This document shows positions 43,837 through 53,733 of a stretch of DNA of 64,000 nt, piece after piece. The stretch is from Mycobacteroides chelonae CCUG 47445. GTDB taxonomy: Bacteria > Actinomycetota > Actinomycetes > Mycobacteriales > Mycobacteriaceae. The stretch is from positions 3,968,001-4,032,000 of the forward strand of contig NZ_CP007220.1 of assembly GCF_001632805.1 (NCBI RefSeq), read 5' to 3'. Position numbers and translations under genes: made by a program. The notes under the pieces are model-generated. The model was not told the DNA's origin, made no database searches, and saw only the letters and a list, made by a program, of their open reading frames with translations. Numbering within the stretch: position 1 is the first letter of the stretch; every line of letters starts with the position of its first letter.

Positions 43837-46446
43837 CTATTCCTGCGGGTTCGCCAGGTCGCTCCACACGATCTTGGCAAGCTGATCACGGTCTGCGACA
43901 TCGAGTTTGATGCACGCTCGGTAGATGTGGCCTTCGATGGTCCGCACCGACAGCGTGAGGCGCTCGGCGATCTCGCGGTTGCACAACCCCTCCCCGATGA
44001 GCGCCGCGATCTCACGTTCACGTGCGGTGACCGGCAGCGGGCGCGCGGCGGCCCGGATCGCGGGCGTGGCCGCACCACCGCATTGACCTGCGATCCGCAG
44101 TGCACGCGCAGCGGATTCGGCGCTCTTGCTCCGGTCTCCATCGCGACCGCGTAACGCCACCGCCTGTGCTGCGGCATCCGCGGCCGAGAGCAGCAGGCCC
44201 GCGTTCTCGAACTCACCACTCACCACATCCAGCGCCGTGGCATCGGAGGCACCGACGGCGACTGCGTGCCACGCATACAGCTGCACCAGCGGACCATGCA
44301 CGCGTGGGACGAGCGACCCGAGGCGGCGACCCACGGTCCGGTCACCGAACCGCGCCGCATGGTGCAGAGCCTCGGCCTCCACCGCGTATTGGCCCGCGGT
44401 GTGTGCGGCGTCGGCCGCGCGCCGGGCGATGTCGACCGCCGATCGGTCTGCACCGCGCGCGGCGGCAAGCCAGGATTTCGCGATCAGCAGCTGGGGGTCG
44501 TGCAGTGCGACGAACTGTCCTGAGTGTTCTCCGGATTCGGTCAGCACGCGCTCGGCATCTTCGACCTTGCCGAGTGCGGCGTAGGCGCGGGCCAGCAATA
44601 GCCGTGCGGGCAGCTGCCAGGGCAGTGGCTTCTCGGCATTGAGCGCGGCCAGCGCCTGTTCGATGGACGATATCGCCGTCGGGAAGGCGCCGCGGTGCAC
44701 GGCAACCAGGCCGGCCATGATGCGCGCTATTGCCCACGCCAGAAACTGTCCGGCCGAGGAGAATTCGGTGTATTCCGTGACCCGGCGGTCGGCCAGCCGG
44801 AGCTGCCCCGTGTAGACGAGTGCCAGTACGTCGCAGTAACGCACCATCACCGCGATCATGCCGTCGGTGGATCTTTTCTGCGCGCGGCACCTCGCGGCGA
44901 TCGGCTCGAACTCGTCGCCGCGGCCAGCGACGGGCAGCGCGAGCCCGATACCGAACGCCGCGAATTCCACCGCCTGCCGGGGAGCCTCCGGATCCGACAG
45001 CACCAGCGTCGCCGCCGCCAGCCCCTCGTCGAACTGGTTCTCGTGCACGGCCAACGCCGCCCCCGTCGCGTCGACGACCAGTTTCAGCGCGGGATGCTGC
45101 ACCCGTTCACGCAGCAGTGCCATCAGCTCGTGTGCACGCCGCACATCGCCCATCGACCAGAACGCGATGGACACCAGCGGAAGGCCCCACAGGACCAGCG
45201 AGAGTTCATCGAGCTGGTCCGGATCGAACTCCGCGAGCACCTGCTCGGCTTCCTCGGGCCGACCCTGCCACAGCAGAGCGCGCGAGAGCACCTCGGCCGC
45301 GCGCAGCCCTCCGTCACGTTCCACCGCGCAGCGCGCCAGATGCTCACCCACCGGCAGGTTGGACAGATACACCGCGTCCTTCGCGGCGGAGACCAGGAGG
45401 GCCGGGTCGGTGGCCTCGTCGCTGCCGACCGACAACTGCGCAAGCCGGATGCGCTTGGCAGCCGAGTCGATGTCACGCTCCCGGAGTGCCCGCACCAGCT
45501 GACCGCGCAGACGCCGGGCCGATGCGGTGCCCACTCTGCGCCGGATCACCTCGCCCAGCATGGGATGGCTGAACCGCACATTCATCCGCCGGCCGTCGGC
45601 TTCGACACGGACGAAGCCGCTGAGCTCGGCACCATCCAGAGCATCGCCACCGGCGATCTCGCACAATGTGTCGAGATTGAGCGGTTCACACAAGGACAGT
45701 AGTTTCAGCACGTTGAGTACGTCGCCATCCAACTGTTCAAGGCGATCTCCGAGCAGTGCGGCCAGCCCCGACGGGACAACCGTGTTACCGCGCAGTTGCC
45801 ACACGCCGTTGACGGCGGTGAGGGATCCGGCCTCGACGGCCCCTTCCACCAGATGTCGCAGGAACAGCGGATTTCCACCGGATGACTCCCACATCACGTC
45901 GGCGCTCAGCCCTTCGAGGGCTCCGCCGAGCACCGATTCCACGAGGGCGACACTCTGCTGCTTGGTGAACGCCTCGAGTTCGAACCGGCGCAGGTAATCG
46001 TCTTTCCACAATGCGGTGACCGCATCCGGAACGGGCTCGCCGCTACGCACGGTGGCCACCAGCCGGCCCGCATGGCCGACCGCGATCTGATGCAGCAGAG
46101 TCGCCGACAGATCATCCAGCAGATGAGCATCGTCGATCCCGATGATCGGATGTGGCGTCGCGACAATGGATTCCCGCGCCGCAGCAATGAGCGCAGCCGG
46201 GTCACGCGATCCGGTTGTCTGTATCCAGTGAGCGAACACGCCCAGCGGAATGTTCCGCGACGACTCGGTGCACGCCACCCAGCGAACCTGGCATTCCAGC
46301 GAGTCGGTGACCGTGCGCGCGAGGGTGGTCTTGCCCACTCCCGCCGACCCGACCAGCACCACACCGCACGACAGGCTGTCCGACAGCGTCGCGCGGACGG
46401 CCTCGAATTCGTTTGGGCGGTCGAGCAACTGCCAGCTCCCCGACAT
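43837..46446 (-). CDS. Large LuxR-family ATPase regulator (LAL/MalT type)
   Basis: About 869 aa. N-terminal AAA/NACHT-like ATPase with Walker A GSAGVGKT (33-40) and Walker B PIIGIDDAHLL; a long helical TPR-like middle; C-terminal LuxR HTH (LTAREREIAALIGEGLCNREIAERLTLSVRTIEGHI in pieces). I start it at ATG 46446: the -10-like TAAACT (46455-46460) lies 8 bases ahead, so it may be made from a leaderless mRNA as well as by read-through from the catalase gene. It is the obvious regulator of the divergent dioxygenase operon. Confidence 0.88.
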   Translation of the reverse strand: MSGSWQLLDRPNEFEAVRATLSDSLSCGVVLVGSAGVGKTTLARTVTDSLECQVRWVACTESSRNIPLGVFAHWIQTTGSRDPAALIAAARESIVATPHPIIGIDDAHLLDDLSATLLHQIAVGHAGRLVATVRSGEPVPDAVTALWKDDYLRRFELEAFTKQQSVALVESVLGGALEGLSADVMWESSGGNPLFLRHLVEGAVEAGSLTAVNGVWQLRGNTVVPSGLAALLGDRLEQLDGDVLNVLKLLSLCEPLNLDTLCEIAGGDALDGAELSGFVRVEADGRRMNVRFSHPMLGEVIRRRVGTASARRLRGQLVRALRERDIDSAAKRIRLAQLSVGSDEATDPALLVSAAKDAVYLSNLPVGEHLARCAVERDGGLRAAEVLSRALLWQGRPEEAEQVLAEFDPDQLDELSLVLWGLPLVSIAFWSMGDVRRAHELMALLRERVQHPALKLVVDATGAALAVHENQFDEGLAAATLVLSDPEAPRQAVEFAAFGIGLALPVAGRGDEFEPIAARCRAQKRSTDGMIAVMVRYCDVLALVYTGQLRLADRRVTEYTEFSSAGQFLAWAIARIMAGLVAVHRGAFPTAISSIEQALAALNAEKPLPWQLPARLLLARAYAALGKVEDAERVLTESGEHSGQFVALHDPQLLIAKSWLAAARGADRSAVDIARRAADAAHTAGQYAVEAEALHHAARFGDRTVGRRLGSLVPRVHGPLVQLYAWHAVAVGASDATALDVVSGEFENAGLLLSAADAAAQAVALRGRDGDRSKSAESAARALRIAGQCGGAATPAIRAAARPLPVTAREREIAALIGEGLCNREIAERLTLSVRTIEGHIYRACIKLDVADRDQLAKIVWSDLANPQE

Positions 46447-46549
46447 GGAGAAAGAGTTTAGATCGCGACGGCGGTTTGCGTGGGCCAGTCCGGGGGCCGG
46501 TTTCTCCGGTGCGGCTGGTTTGGTGATCGCACGTGTCATCGCAACCATC

Positions 46550-47674
46550 TCAGTCCGGTAGATCCTGAACCCCGGCCGGCTCCATCCGCGACACACCGTT
46601 CTTCTCATGCCGAAAGTTGCTGGAGGCCTCGTAAACCCGAAGTTTCAACCTGTTGATCGACCCCAATGGCCGATGCGCGGCCAAGGCGCGCCATGAATTG
46701 AAGGACAGTACGTCGTCGCCGAACACCCGCCTCTTGTCACCATATGAATCTTGCACGGGGAAGACGATTTTGGCGATCCCCCGGTGCGGGGAGTCCCCTT
46801 CCGGCCACGCGACGGTGGCATCCTCCAGGGGCATGGTCTTCTCGTCGGTGCACAGTTGCGCCCTCAGTTCGTACTCAGCACTGTTGTGCCGGAAGAACTC
46901 TGATACCAGGTGGCGGAACTCGTCGTCGGCGATGTCGTCCGGCAGAAGTACCCCTTCGAGGTCCCGCACGGACTTCGACAGCGGTACGTAACTGAGCTTG
47001 GCCACATAGTCTCCGTACCGCAGCGGCGCCGAGGAGTAGAACGTGTCACCGAGGATGTGGGTGTTGGGCCGAACGAACACGGCCACCGATTCCGGCAGTG
47101 AGAGTCCCACGCGTGGAAGAAGTTTCGCCACCCCGCCCAGAAGGTTGCTGCCCAGCCTCAGCGCGGTGTCCGGCAGCCGCGCCAGCAACCAGGCCGTGGG
47201 CATCCCCCGCCGTAGATATGCTTTCGCGTCGGCGAAGAGGAACTCGCGGTGGGTGACCAACACGAAATCCTGGGTGGTGGCCTCGTCATCGGGCAGAGTC
47301 CGCGAACCTGCCACACCCAGGACCTTGATGCCCAGGCCCCGCACGCCCCGGATCCGGTCGCTGCGCAGCAGACCGGACGTGGTGGACAACCTGGAGATGA
47401 TCGGATAACTACCGGGAGTTGCGAACATGCCTTGGCGTAGGTGCGGCGGTAGATCCGGATAGACCGTCAGCTCACCGCGCAAGATGCCGTGGCTCTTCGC
47501 ATGCGCATCACGGACGGCATGCCGATACTTCCGGAAGGCCCGCTGGTTGTTCGTGTGCAGCACCTTGACGATTTTGTCGATGGCTTCCTCCTCACCGGGA
47601 GGTGCCACGTCCATGTTCTCGTTGTACCGAAGGTAGGTACGCGTCGCTTCGAGCGATTCATCAGTGGCGCCCAT
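46550..47674 (-). CDS. Catalase-family hemoprotein (y4iL-like, small)
   Basis: About 374 aa from ATG 47674 (GGGAGG upstream); longer starts exist to 47779. Catalase-fold marks are the distal His in RDAHAKSHGILRGELTVY (H58 or H62), the R-S element PIISRLSTTSG, GVRGLGIKVLG and TQDFVLV, and a C-terminal proximal Tyr in LRVYEASSNFR. It lacks the C-terminal flavodoxin domain and parts of a true catalase. Related minimal catalases and the coral allene oxide synthase act on organic or fatty-acid hydroperoxides. It is head to head with a fatty-acid alpha-dioxygenase. Confidence 0.85.
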   Translation of the reverse strand: MGATDESLEATRTYLRYNENMDVAPPGEEEAIDKIVKVLHTNNQRAFRKYRHAVRDAHAKSHGILRGELTVYPDLPPHLRQGMFATPGSYPIISRLSTTSGLLRSDRIRGVRGLGIKVLGVAGSRTLPDDEATTQDFVLVTHREFLFADAKAYLRRGMPTAWLLARLPDTALRLGSNLLGGVAKLLPRVGLSLPESVAVFVRPNTHILGDTFYSSAPLRYGDYVAKLSYVPLSKSVRDLEGVLLPDDIADDEFRHLVSEFFRHNSAEYELRAQLCTDEKTMPLEDATVAWPEGDSPHRGIAKIVFPVQDSYGDKRRVFGDDVLSFNSWRALAAHRPLGSINRLKLRVYEASSNFRHEKNGVSRMEPAGVQDLPD

Positions 47675-47889
47675 CGCGGTCCAATCCTCCCGTATTAGTG
47701 GTCCGGGACGGTCGATATCCATCGGACACGGTGACGTTCTCAGTGTCGTGAATGCCGGAGGTGCCGCGCATGAGTACACGACTACTCAATCCTGCGCTGC
47801 GGCCGGCCCCGATGTGCGTGAATTGACGAGGTATTCCCGGTGCGATCGGAAATCCGATTTCGTGGGGATCGAGTAGCGCAATACTCACG

Positions 47890-47905
47890 TTCTGACTCGT
47901 CAGAA
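47890..47905. promoter_or_regulatory. Palindromic operator between the catalase-luxR and dioxygenase operons
   Basis: TTCTGACTCGTCAGAA: perfect 7-bp arms around a 2-bp centre, 18 bp upstream of the dioxygenase ATG. A further GTCAG half-site follows at 47909-47913. Two-fold symmetry and position fit a LuxR-type dimer site. Confidence 0.55.
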
Positions 47906-47922
47906 TTTGTCAGCATTACGGT

Positions 47923-49728
47923 ATGGCGAAAAAGAGTGGACCCGCCACATCAGCCACCACATTGGCCTCGTGGCTCGCAACACGAATTGATCGGTCGGTC
48001 GGGTGGTCACGCCTGCCCACGGCATTCGGCATCGCAGTACTCATCGGGCTCCGTAACGCGCTGCGCGCCGACAATCTGTTCGATACGGGGCGGGCGCCGG
48101 GTGGATCACCGCCACCGGAGAACGCCGCGTACCGCGCTGCCCGGACGTTGGACGGCACCTACAACAACCTCGAACACCCCCTGATGGGGTCGGTGGGCAG
48201 CAGGTTTGGGCGTAACGCGCCCCTTGCCCAAACCTTCCCCGAGTCCTCCGAACAACTCCTGGACCCGAACCCGCGGCTGATCAGCCGCAGGCTGCTGACC
48301 CGCGACGAGTTCATCCCGGCGACGACGCTGAACGTGCTGGCCGCGGCATGGATCCAATTCGAGGTCCACGACTGGTTCAGCCATAACACCGTCGAAGCCG
48401 AGCCATGGACGGTTCCGCTCGACGGGAACGATCCGTGGCCACAACGGCCGATGCAGATACGCCGCACCGCACCCGACCCATGCCCCGATGCGTCCGGCCC
48501 CCCGACGTTCGTCACGCAGGACACCCATTGGTGGGACGGATCGCAGGTCTACGGTGGCACCCGCGCCATCGCCGATGCACTGCGTACCGGCGCCGGGGGC
48601 ACGCTACGGCTGGACGGGCAAGGCCTGCCGCCTGCTGATGTCGAGGCGCTGGCCAGCACATCAGAGACGGCCGTGAACTTCTGGGTCGGCCTGGCCATCC
48701 TGCATTCGCTGTTCATGCGGGAACATAACGCGATCTGCGAGCATCTGGCTGCCTGTCATCCGGAAATGTCCGACCAGGAGCTGTACGACAAGGCCCGCCT
48801 AGTCAACACAGCGCTGATGGCGAAAATCCACACGATCGACTGGACTCCCGCCATAATCGGGCACCCCACCACGGTATTCGCGATGAACTCCAACTGGTCC
48901 GGCATTCTGGGCGAGCGCCTAGGCAACCTATTTCGGCGCCAGCCACATAACGCTCTGCTGCGCGGTATACCCGGCTCCCCCACAAGTCTGCATAACGTGC
49001 CATATTCGCTGACCGAAGAATTTGTCGCGGTGTACCGCATGCACCCGCTAATTCCCGATCGTTTCGTGCTGCGGTCGGCCTCCGATGATTCCGTGATCGC
49101 CGAACACGAATTGCCGGATCTGGCCGTACAACATGTGCGAACCCGCTTCAGCGAGACGTCGATAGAGAACATCATTTATTCGTTCGGCCGTGCCAATCCG
49201 GGCGCGCTGACTCTGCATAACTTCCCGCGTCATCTGCAACGTCTGGAGCGGCCGGACGGATCCATTCTGGACCTCGCCGCCATCGACGTTCTTCGGGTCC
49301 GTGAACGGGGCGTGCCCCGTTACAACGAGTTCCGGCGGATGCTGCGGCTGCGGCCGGTGTCTTCGTTCGGCGAGCTCACCGACGACCCCGTGGTGGCTAA
49401 GGAGCTCGCGGCCATATACGGCGATGTCGAGCGAGTGGATCTGATGGTCGGGCTGTACGCGGAGCCCAAACCGAAGGGATTTGGGTTCAGCGACACCGCT
49501 TTTCGGATCTTCGTGCTGATGGCGTCCCGCCGGTTGGAGAGCGACAGATTCTTCACGTCCGACTTCCGGCCCGAGATCTACACCCCAGAAGGCATCGCGT
49601 GGGTCAGGGACAACTCGATGCGGTCGGTGCTGCTCCGTCACTTCCCATCCCTGGATGCCGCCCTGGACGGCGTGGCGAATCCTTTCGCACCGTGGACGCC
49701 CGCGTGGGCCAGCGGATCGACCAAGTAG
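47923..49728 (+). CDS. Fatty-acid alpha-dioxygenase-like animal haem peroxidase
   Basis: 601 aa. The sequence follows plant alpha-DOX: DGTYNNLEHPLMGSVGSRFGRN, distal His149 in QFEVHDWFSH, His303 in KIHTIDWTPA, and catalytic Tyr371 with proximal His374 in EEFVAVYRMHPLIPD. The Tyr-to-His303 spacing (68) and Tyr-His spacing (3) equal those of the rice enzyme. alpha-DOX adds O2 to the alpha carbon of a fatty acid to give the 2-hydroperoxide, which decays to a one-carbon-shorter aldehyde. No signal peptide. First gene of a plus-strand operon with two peptidases and a hydrolase. Confidence 0.9.
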   Translation: MAKKSGPATSATTLASWLATRIDRSVGWSRLPTAFGIAVLIGLRNALRADNLFDTGRAPGGSPPPENAAYRAARTLDGTYNNLEHPLMGSVGSRFGRNAPLAQTFPESSEQLLDPNPRLISRRLLTRDEFIPATTLNVLAAAWIQFEVHDWFSHNTVEAEPWTVPLDGNDPWPQRPMQIRRTAPDPCPDASGPPTFVTQDTHWWDGSQVYGGTRAIADALRTGAGGTLRLDGQGLPPADVEALASTSETAVNFWVGLAILHSLFMREHNAICEHLAACHPEMSDQELYDKARLVNTALMAKIHTIDWTPAIIGHPTTVFAMNSNWSGILGERLGNLFRRQPHNALLRGIPGSPTSLHNVPYSLTEEFVAVYRMHPLIPDRFVLRSASDDSVIAEHELPDLAVQHVRTRFSETSIENIIYSFGRANPGALTLHNFPRHLQRLERPDGSILDLAAIDVLRVRERGVPRYNEFRRMLRLRPVSSFGELTDDPVVAKELAAIYGDVERVDLMVGLYAEPKPKGFGFSDTAFRIFVLMASRRLESDRFFTSDFRPEIYTPEGIAWVRDNSMRSVLLRHFPSLDAALDGVANPFAPWTPAWASGSTK

Positions 49729-49808
49729 GCGAATACTCATGACCGACAAGGACGTTTGGGTTCACAATCGTCAGATGAGTTCCACCGGATTCATGCCTTC
49801 GGTGTGCG

Positions 49809-51335
49809 ATGACTAGCCCCGTGCCACGCGGACCCAAGCGGCCATCGGTCATCAGCCCGATGGTCCTGGCCGATCCGCAGACGGCACTGCCGGCCGAGGC
49901 CAACGCCTTGGTCACCGACGATGACGACCGCAGGATGGTGCTGATCGAGCTTCTCGTCGGCGCGGGTGTCGACCCCGATGACGTGCGCGACCAATTCCTG
50001 CATATGTTCCATCGGGTACTGCGCGACGAGCCGCCCACACCAACGCCCGTCGGCCGCCACTATGTGCGGTGCATGCTCACCCCCGACGAAATCCAGCGCC
50101 TGGTCCGTGGTGGGGCCAAGTCCCCTACCGCCAAGAGCGCACAACAAGCGCTGCAGCTGATCCGGCGGGTGTGGCCGGATCTGGTGGTGGAGGCGCATCT
50201 GGACCGCTCACTCACCACGATCAAGGCCGATGCGGCGATCCGCACCTATGGCTCCGGCGGGACCGGAGTCGTTTGGGCCGTGCTGGATTCGGGAATCGAT
50301 GCCGAGCATCCCCATTTCGCCGCCAACGGCACCCTCACCGCGGATTCCGTGATGCCGCTGCACAAAGATTTCACGCTTTCCCCGGAGGCCTCGAAGGGGC
50401 CGCTCGTCGATGTCTACGGACACGGCACCCATGTGGCAGGCATCATCGCGGGCGAATCCCCCACCGACCCGAAGCTCATCCGGATCGCATCCACTCAACC
50501 AACTGCCGAGGGGTTGCCGGAATGGGTCCCGCGAGTGTTGGCGCAGGGGTCGCGGCTGTCCGGGGTGGCGCCGCACGCCAACCTGGTGAGTCTCAAGGTC
50601 CTCGACGACGACGGCAAGACCCTGTCGAGCGTGCTCATCGACGCCCTCAACTACGTACGCGAGATCAACAGCTACGGCAACGATCTACAGATCCACGGCG
50701 TGAATCTGTCGCTGGGATGCGGATGGATGCCAAGGGATTACGCGGCGGGCCAGAGCCCGCTGTGCCGCGAGCTCGATCTGCTCACCGGGTCAGGGGTGGT
50801 CTGCGTCGTGAGTGCCGGAAACCTCGGGGCCGGCACCGCGGCGGCCGGTGTGGGCGCCGCGATCATGGGAACGACAGCCGATGTCTACGGTCAGCTCTCC
50901 ACCATCACCGACCCCGGCAATGCTGCCACCGCCATCACCGTCGGCTCGGTCCACCGGTACCGGCCGCATACCAGCGGTGTCACCTTCGACTCCTCCAAGG
51001 GGCCCACTCTCGATGGCCGACGCAAACCCGACCTGGTGGCCCCTGGTGAGCGGATCACCTCTGCGGCAACCGGTCTCATGGCCAAGGGCATTGACCTGTT
51101 GAAGGACGACGGCACCGAGGGTGCCGCCAACTACATCGAAGACAGCGGGACCTCGATGGCCGCCGCACATGTGTCGGGTGCGATCGCCGCGTTCTTGTCG
51201 GCGCGCACGGAGTTCGTGGGTAAACCACAAGAGGTCAAGGACATCTTCCTGAAGTCGGCCGTCGACTTGGGGCGCCACGAGTTCTTTCAGGGCGCGGGGC
51301 TTGTCGACCTGATGCGTGCACTATCCAACACCTAG
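49809..51335 (+). CDS. Second S8-family serine peptidase, no signal peptide
   Basis: 508 aa. Triad D160 (WAVLDSGID), H205 (YGHGTHVAG), S449 (DSGTSMAAAHVSG), oxyanion N338 (VSAGNLG). The ~145-aa N-terminal region (VDPDDVRDQFLHMFHRVL, HYVRCMLTPDEIQRLV) is not a standard prodomain; it may dock partners or sense a signal. It differs in length and insertions from the peptidase at 42015. It lies 80 bp after the dioxygenase and 17 bp before an alpha/beta hydrolase. Confidence 0.92.
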   Translation: MTSPVPRGPKRPSVISPMVLADPQTALPAEANALVTDDDDRRMVLIELLVGAGVDPDDVRDQFLHMFHRVLRDEPPTPTPVGRHYVRCMLTPDEIQRLVRGGAKSPTAKSAQQALQLIRRVWPDLVVEAHLDRSLTTIKADAAIRTYGSGGTGVVWAVLDSGIDAEHPHFAANGTLTADSVMPLHKDFTLSPEASKGPLVDVYGHGTHVAGIIAGESPTDPKLIRIASTQPTAEGLPEWVPRVLAQGSRLSGVAPHANLVSLKVLDDDGKTLSSVLIDALNYVREINSYGNDLQIHGVNLSLGCGWMPRDYAAGQSPLCRELDLLTGSGVVCVVSAGNLGAGTAAAGVGAAIMGTTADVYGQLSTITDPGNAATAITVGSVHRYRPHTSGVTFDSSKGPTLDGRRKPDLVAPGERITSAATGLMAKGIDLLKDDGTEGAANYIEDSGTSMAAAHVSGAIAAFLSARTEFVGKPQEVKDIFLKSAVDLGRHEFFQGAGLVDLMRALSNT

Positions 51336-51352
51336 AGACAAGCGAGTACATC

Positions 51353-52624
51353 ATGACAACGATCAAAGGATTGCCCTACTACGAACCGGATTTCAACGCG
51401 GACGGCTCACTCAACGACGCCACCGGTGACGGCGATGGCGGTCTGCCGGCCGCAGTCGCAGCCGGTGGTATCACCGATCTGTTCCTGATGTCACACGGAT
51501 GGAACAACAGTGTGGCTTCCGCGCGCCAGCTCTACACCGCGATGTTCTCGTTGATCGCCGATCAGCTCGGCGGCGATACCGACGGTGTGGCCGTCGCGGG
51601 AATCAACTGGCCGTCGGTGCTGCTGCCCGACGACAGCCCCGATAGCGCGCCGCCCGTACCTTCCACGGGCGCGGAGCTGGCCGCGGCGCTCACGCCACGC
51701 TTCCCCGGCCAGGCCGCGCAACTGAAAAAGATGGGCGAGCTGCTCGACGAGAAACCGCAGCAGTCCGCCAAGCTCATCGAGTTCCACACCTTGGCCGCCG
51801 GACTGGTCACCACCCCCGCCCAGTCACAGGAAGACAGCGGCGAGTCCGACATCGTGAAGGGCGATCCGCTCGCGGTGTTCGGGCAAGCCTCTGCCATGGC
51901 ACCGAAATCGACGAGTGCCGCACAGGGACTTGGCAATCCCTTCGCCGCGCTGTGGTCGGGGGCTCGCGAGATTCTGCGCACGATGAGCTATTACGAGATG
52001 AAGAACCGGGCCGGAGTTGTCGGCCAGCGCGGCCTCGGTCCGCTGCTGGCCGCACTGTCAGGCCCCGACGGCCCGCCCCGTATTCACCTCATCGGACACA
52101 GTTTCGGGGCGCGACTGGTCTCCTACGCGCTGGCAGGGCTTCCGACAACCGGCACCAGCCCCGTCAAGTCGCTCACCCTGATCCAGGGCGCCTTCTCCCA
52201 CTTCACCTTCAACCGCAAGCTGCTCTTCGACCCGGGCCGCGGACCCGGCGGCCTCGCCGGGCTCGAAGAGCGTGTGGACGGGCCGCTGCTGTCGACATAC
52301 ACCGCCGCCGATCGCGCGGTCGGCTGGTGGTACCCGGCGGCCAGCATGCTTGCTCGGCAGGACAGCCAAGCCGGACAGGACCCCTGGTTCCGCTGGGGGG
52401 CAATGGGTCACGACGGGTACCAGCAGGACCCGGCCGCGACGCCACTCGAGCTTGCCGAGGCCGGTAAGCCGTACGACTTCCAGCGCGGGCATTTCTACCG
52501 GCTTGACGCCAACAAGGTCATCGACGACGCCAGCCAATCCCAGTTCAGCGGTGCGCACAGCGATATCAAGCATCCGGAGGTGGCGTGGGCTATCGTCTCC
52601 GCCGCGCGCGCCTCTCAGAACTGA
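51353..52624 (+). CDS. Alpha/beta-fold hydrolase (lipase-like)
   Basis: 423 aa. Oxyanion region DLFLMSHGWNN (the HGWN pattern), nucleophile Ser250 in IHLIGHSFGARLV, and likely acid and His in the last third (GYQQDP; SDIKHPEVAW). A long insertion (about 90-200) separates the first strand and the nucleophile, probably a lid. No signal peptide. It could release fatty acids for the dioxygenase two genes upstream. Confidence 0.85.
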   Translation: MTTIKGLPYYEPDFNADGSLNDATGDGDGGLPAAVAAGGITDLFLMSHGWNNSVASARQLYTAMFSLIADQLGGDTDGVAVAGINWPSVLLPDDSPDSAPPVPSTGAELAAALTPRFPGQAAQLKKMGELLDEKPQQSAKLIEFHTLAAGLVTTPAQSQEDSGESDIVKGDPLAVFGQASAMAPKSTSAAQGLGNPFAALWSGAREILRTMSYYEMKNRAGVVGQRGLGPLLAALSGPDGPPRIHLIGHSFGARLVSYALAGLPTTGTSPVKSLTLIQGAFSHFTFNRKLLFDPGRGPGGLAGLEERVDGPLLSTYTAADRAVGWWYPAASMLARQDSQAGQDPWFRWGAMGHDGYQQDPAATPLELAEAGKPYDFQRGHFYRLDANKVIDDASQSQFSGAHSDIKHPEVAWAIVSAARASQN

Positions 52625-52744
52625 ACACGAAAACTGCTCCCGCAGTGTGAGATCGAGTACCCCACTACGCATGAATCAAGCTCCGGTACCGAACAGGATG
52701 AACACGTCCTAGCTCGAACTCACACCCTATGCAGGGAGACAAAA

Positions 52745-53689
52745 ATGGCCACCGCAGTCAAGTCGACGAATCACAAGCCGTCCGAAACCGAGTACGAAAT
52801 TTCAGGGGCCGCGGGTGCGGCCGCTGTCACCGAACACGAATTGCCGTCGGCACAAGCGAGTAACGCCGACACCGAAACCACCAACGCCGCAACACAAGCA
52901 CACGGTGAATCCACAGTCAGTGAACTGGGTTCGGTCGACGGGTTGAGCACCGACGAGTCGGAACTCGCACCACTGGACGCCATTCTGGGCAGTTATCCCG
53001 AGTTGGCCAACAGCGCCGAGGTAATCATCGGTACCGATGATCGCGTTCGGGTCGGCAACACCACCACGTTCCCCTGGCGTGCGATCTGCCACCTGATCAT
53101 CACCTCCGCCAACAACCGCACCTATGTCGGAACGGGCTGGCTGATCGCTCCCCGCACCGTGATGACGGCCGGACACTGCGTCTACATGCATGCCGATGGC
53201 GGCTGGGTGCGCTCGATCCAGGTGATCCCCGGGCGCAATGCCGGTGTCCGCCCGTTCGGCACTCACGTAGGTACCGCCTTCCGCAGTGTCACCGGCTGGA
53301 CCCAGAATCAGAATCGCGACAACGACTATGGCGCCATCATCCTGCCGTCGTCGTCACGTCCGGGCGATCAGACGGGATACTTCGGTTTCGCCACCCGCAA
53401 TGACGATTTCCTGAAGGCCGCCGCGCTGAACCTGTCCGGGTATCCCGGCGAGAAGAACGGCGAGCAGTGGTTCATGGCGCAACGCACCAAGTCAGTCTCC
53501 GACCGCGTCATCACCTACGACATCGACACCACGGGCGGTCAGAGCGGTTCACCGGTGTGGGTGTTGCAGAACGGCAACCGTTACGGCGTCGGCATTCACA
53601 CCAACGGCGCCAACTCGGGCAACTCGGCCACCCGGATCAACAGTGCCGTCTTCAACAACATGTCGACGTGGAAGAGTGGCGGTATGTGA
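52745..53689 (+). CDS. V8-like trypsin-fold serine peptidase, no signal peptide
   Basis: 314 aa. Residues 1-95 form a Ser/Thr/Glu-rich low-complexity pro-region; the catalytic domain has H144 (MTAGHCVY), D194 (RDNDYGAIIL) and S267 (TTGGQSGSPV), the pattern of glutamyl endopeptidases. The acidic pro-region holds many Glu sites at which self-cleavage could occur. Fourth gene of the dioxygenase operon; the 120-bp gap before it may hold a second promoter. Confidence 0.9.
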   Translation: MATAVKSTNHKPSETEYEISGAAGAAAVTEHELPSAQASNADTETTNAATQAHGESTVSELGSVDGLSTDESELAPLDAILGSYPELANSAEVIIGTDDRVRVGNTTTFPWRAICHLIITSANNRTYVGTGWLIAPRTVMTAGHCVYMHADGGWVRSIQVIPGRNAGVRPFGTHVGTAFRSVTGWTQNQNRDNDYGAIILPSSSRPGDQTGYFGFATRNDDFLKAAALNLSGYPGEKNGEQWFMAQRTKSVSDRVITYDIDTTGGQSGSPVWVLQNGNRYGVGIHTNGANSGNSATRINSAVFNNMSTWKSGGM

Positions 53690-53733
53690 CAAGGCTTTTC
53701 AGGTAATCAGAGAATCCGGACACAGGAGGATAC

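Noticed and set aside
46550..47779. Classical monofunctional catalase KatE
   Set aside because: The protein is too short and lacks the wrapping and C-terminal domains; it fits the small y4iL-like catalase-related group.
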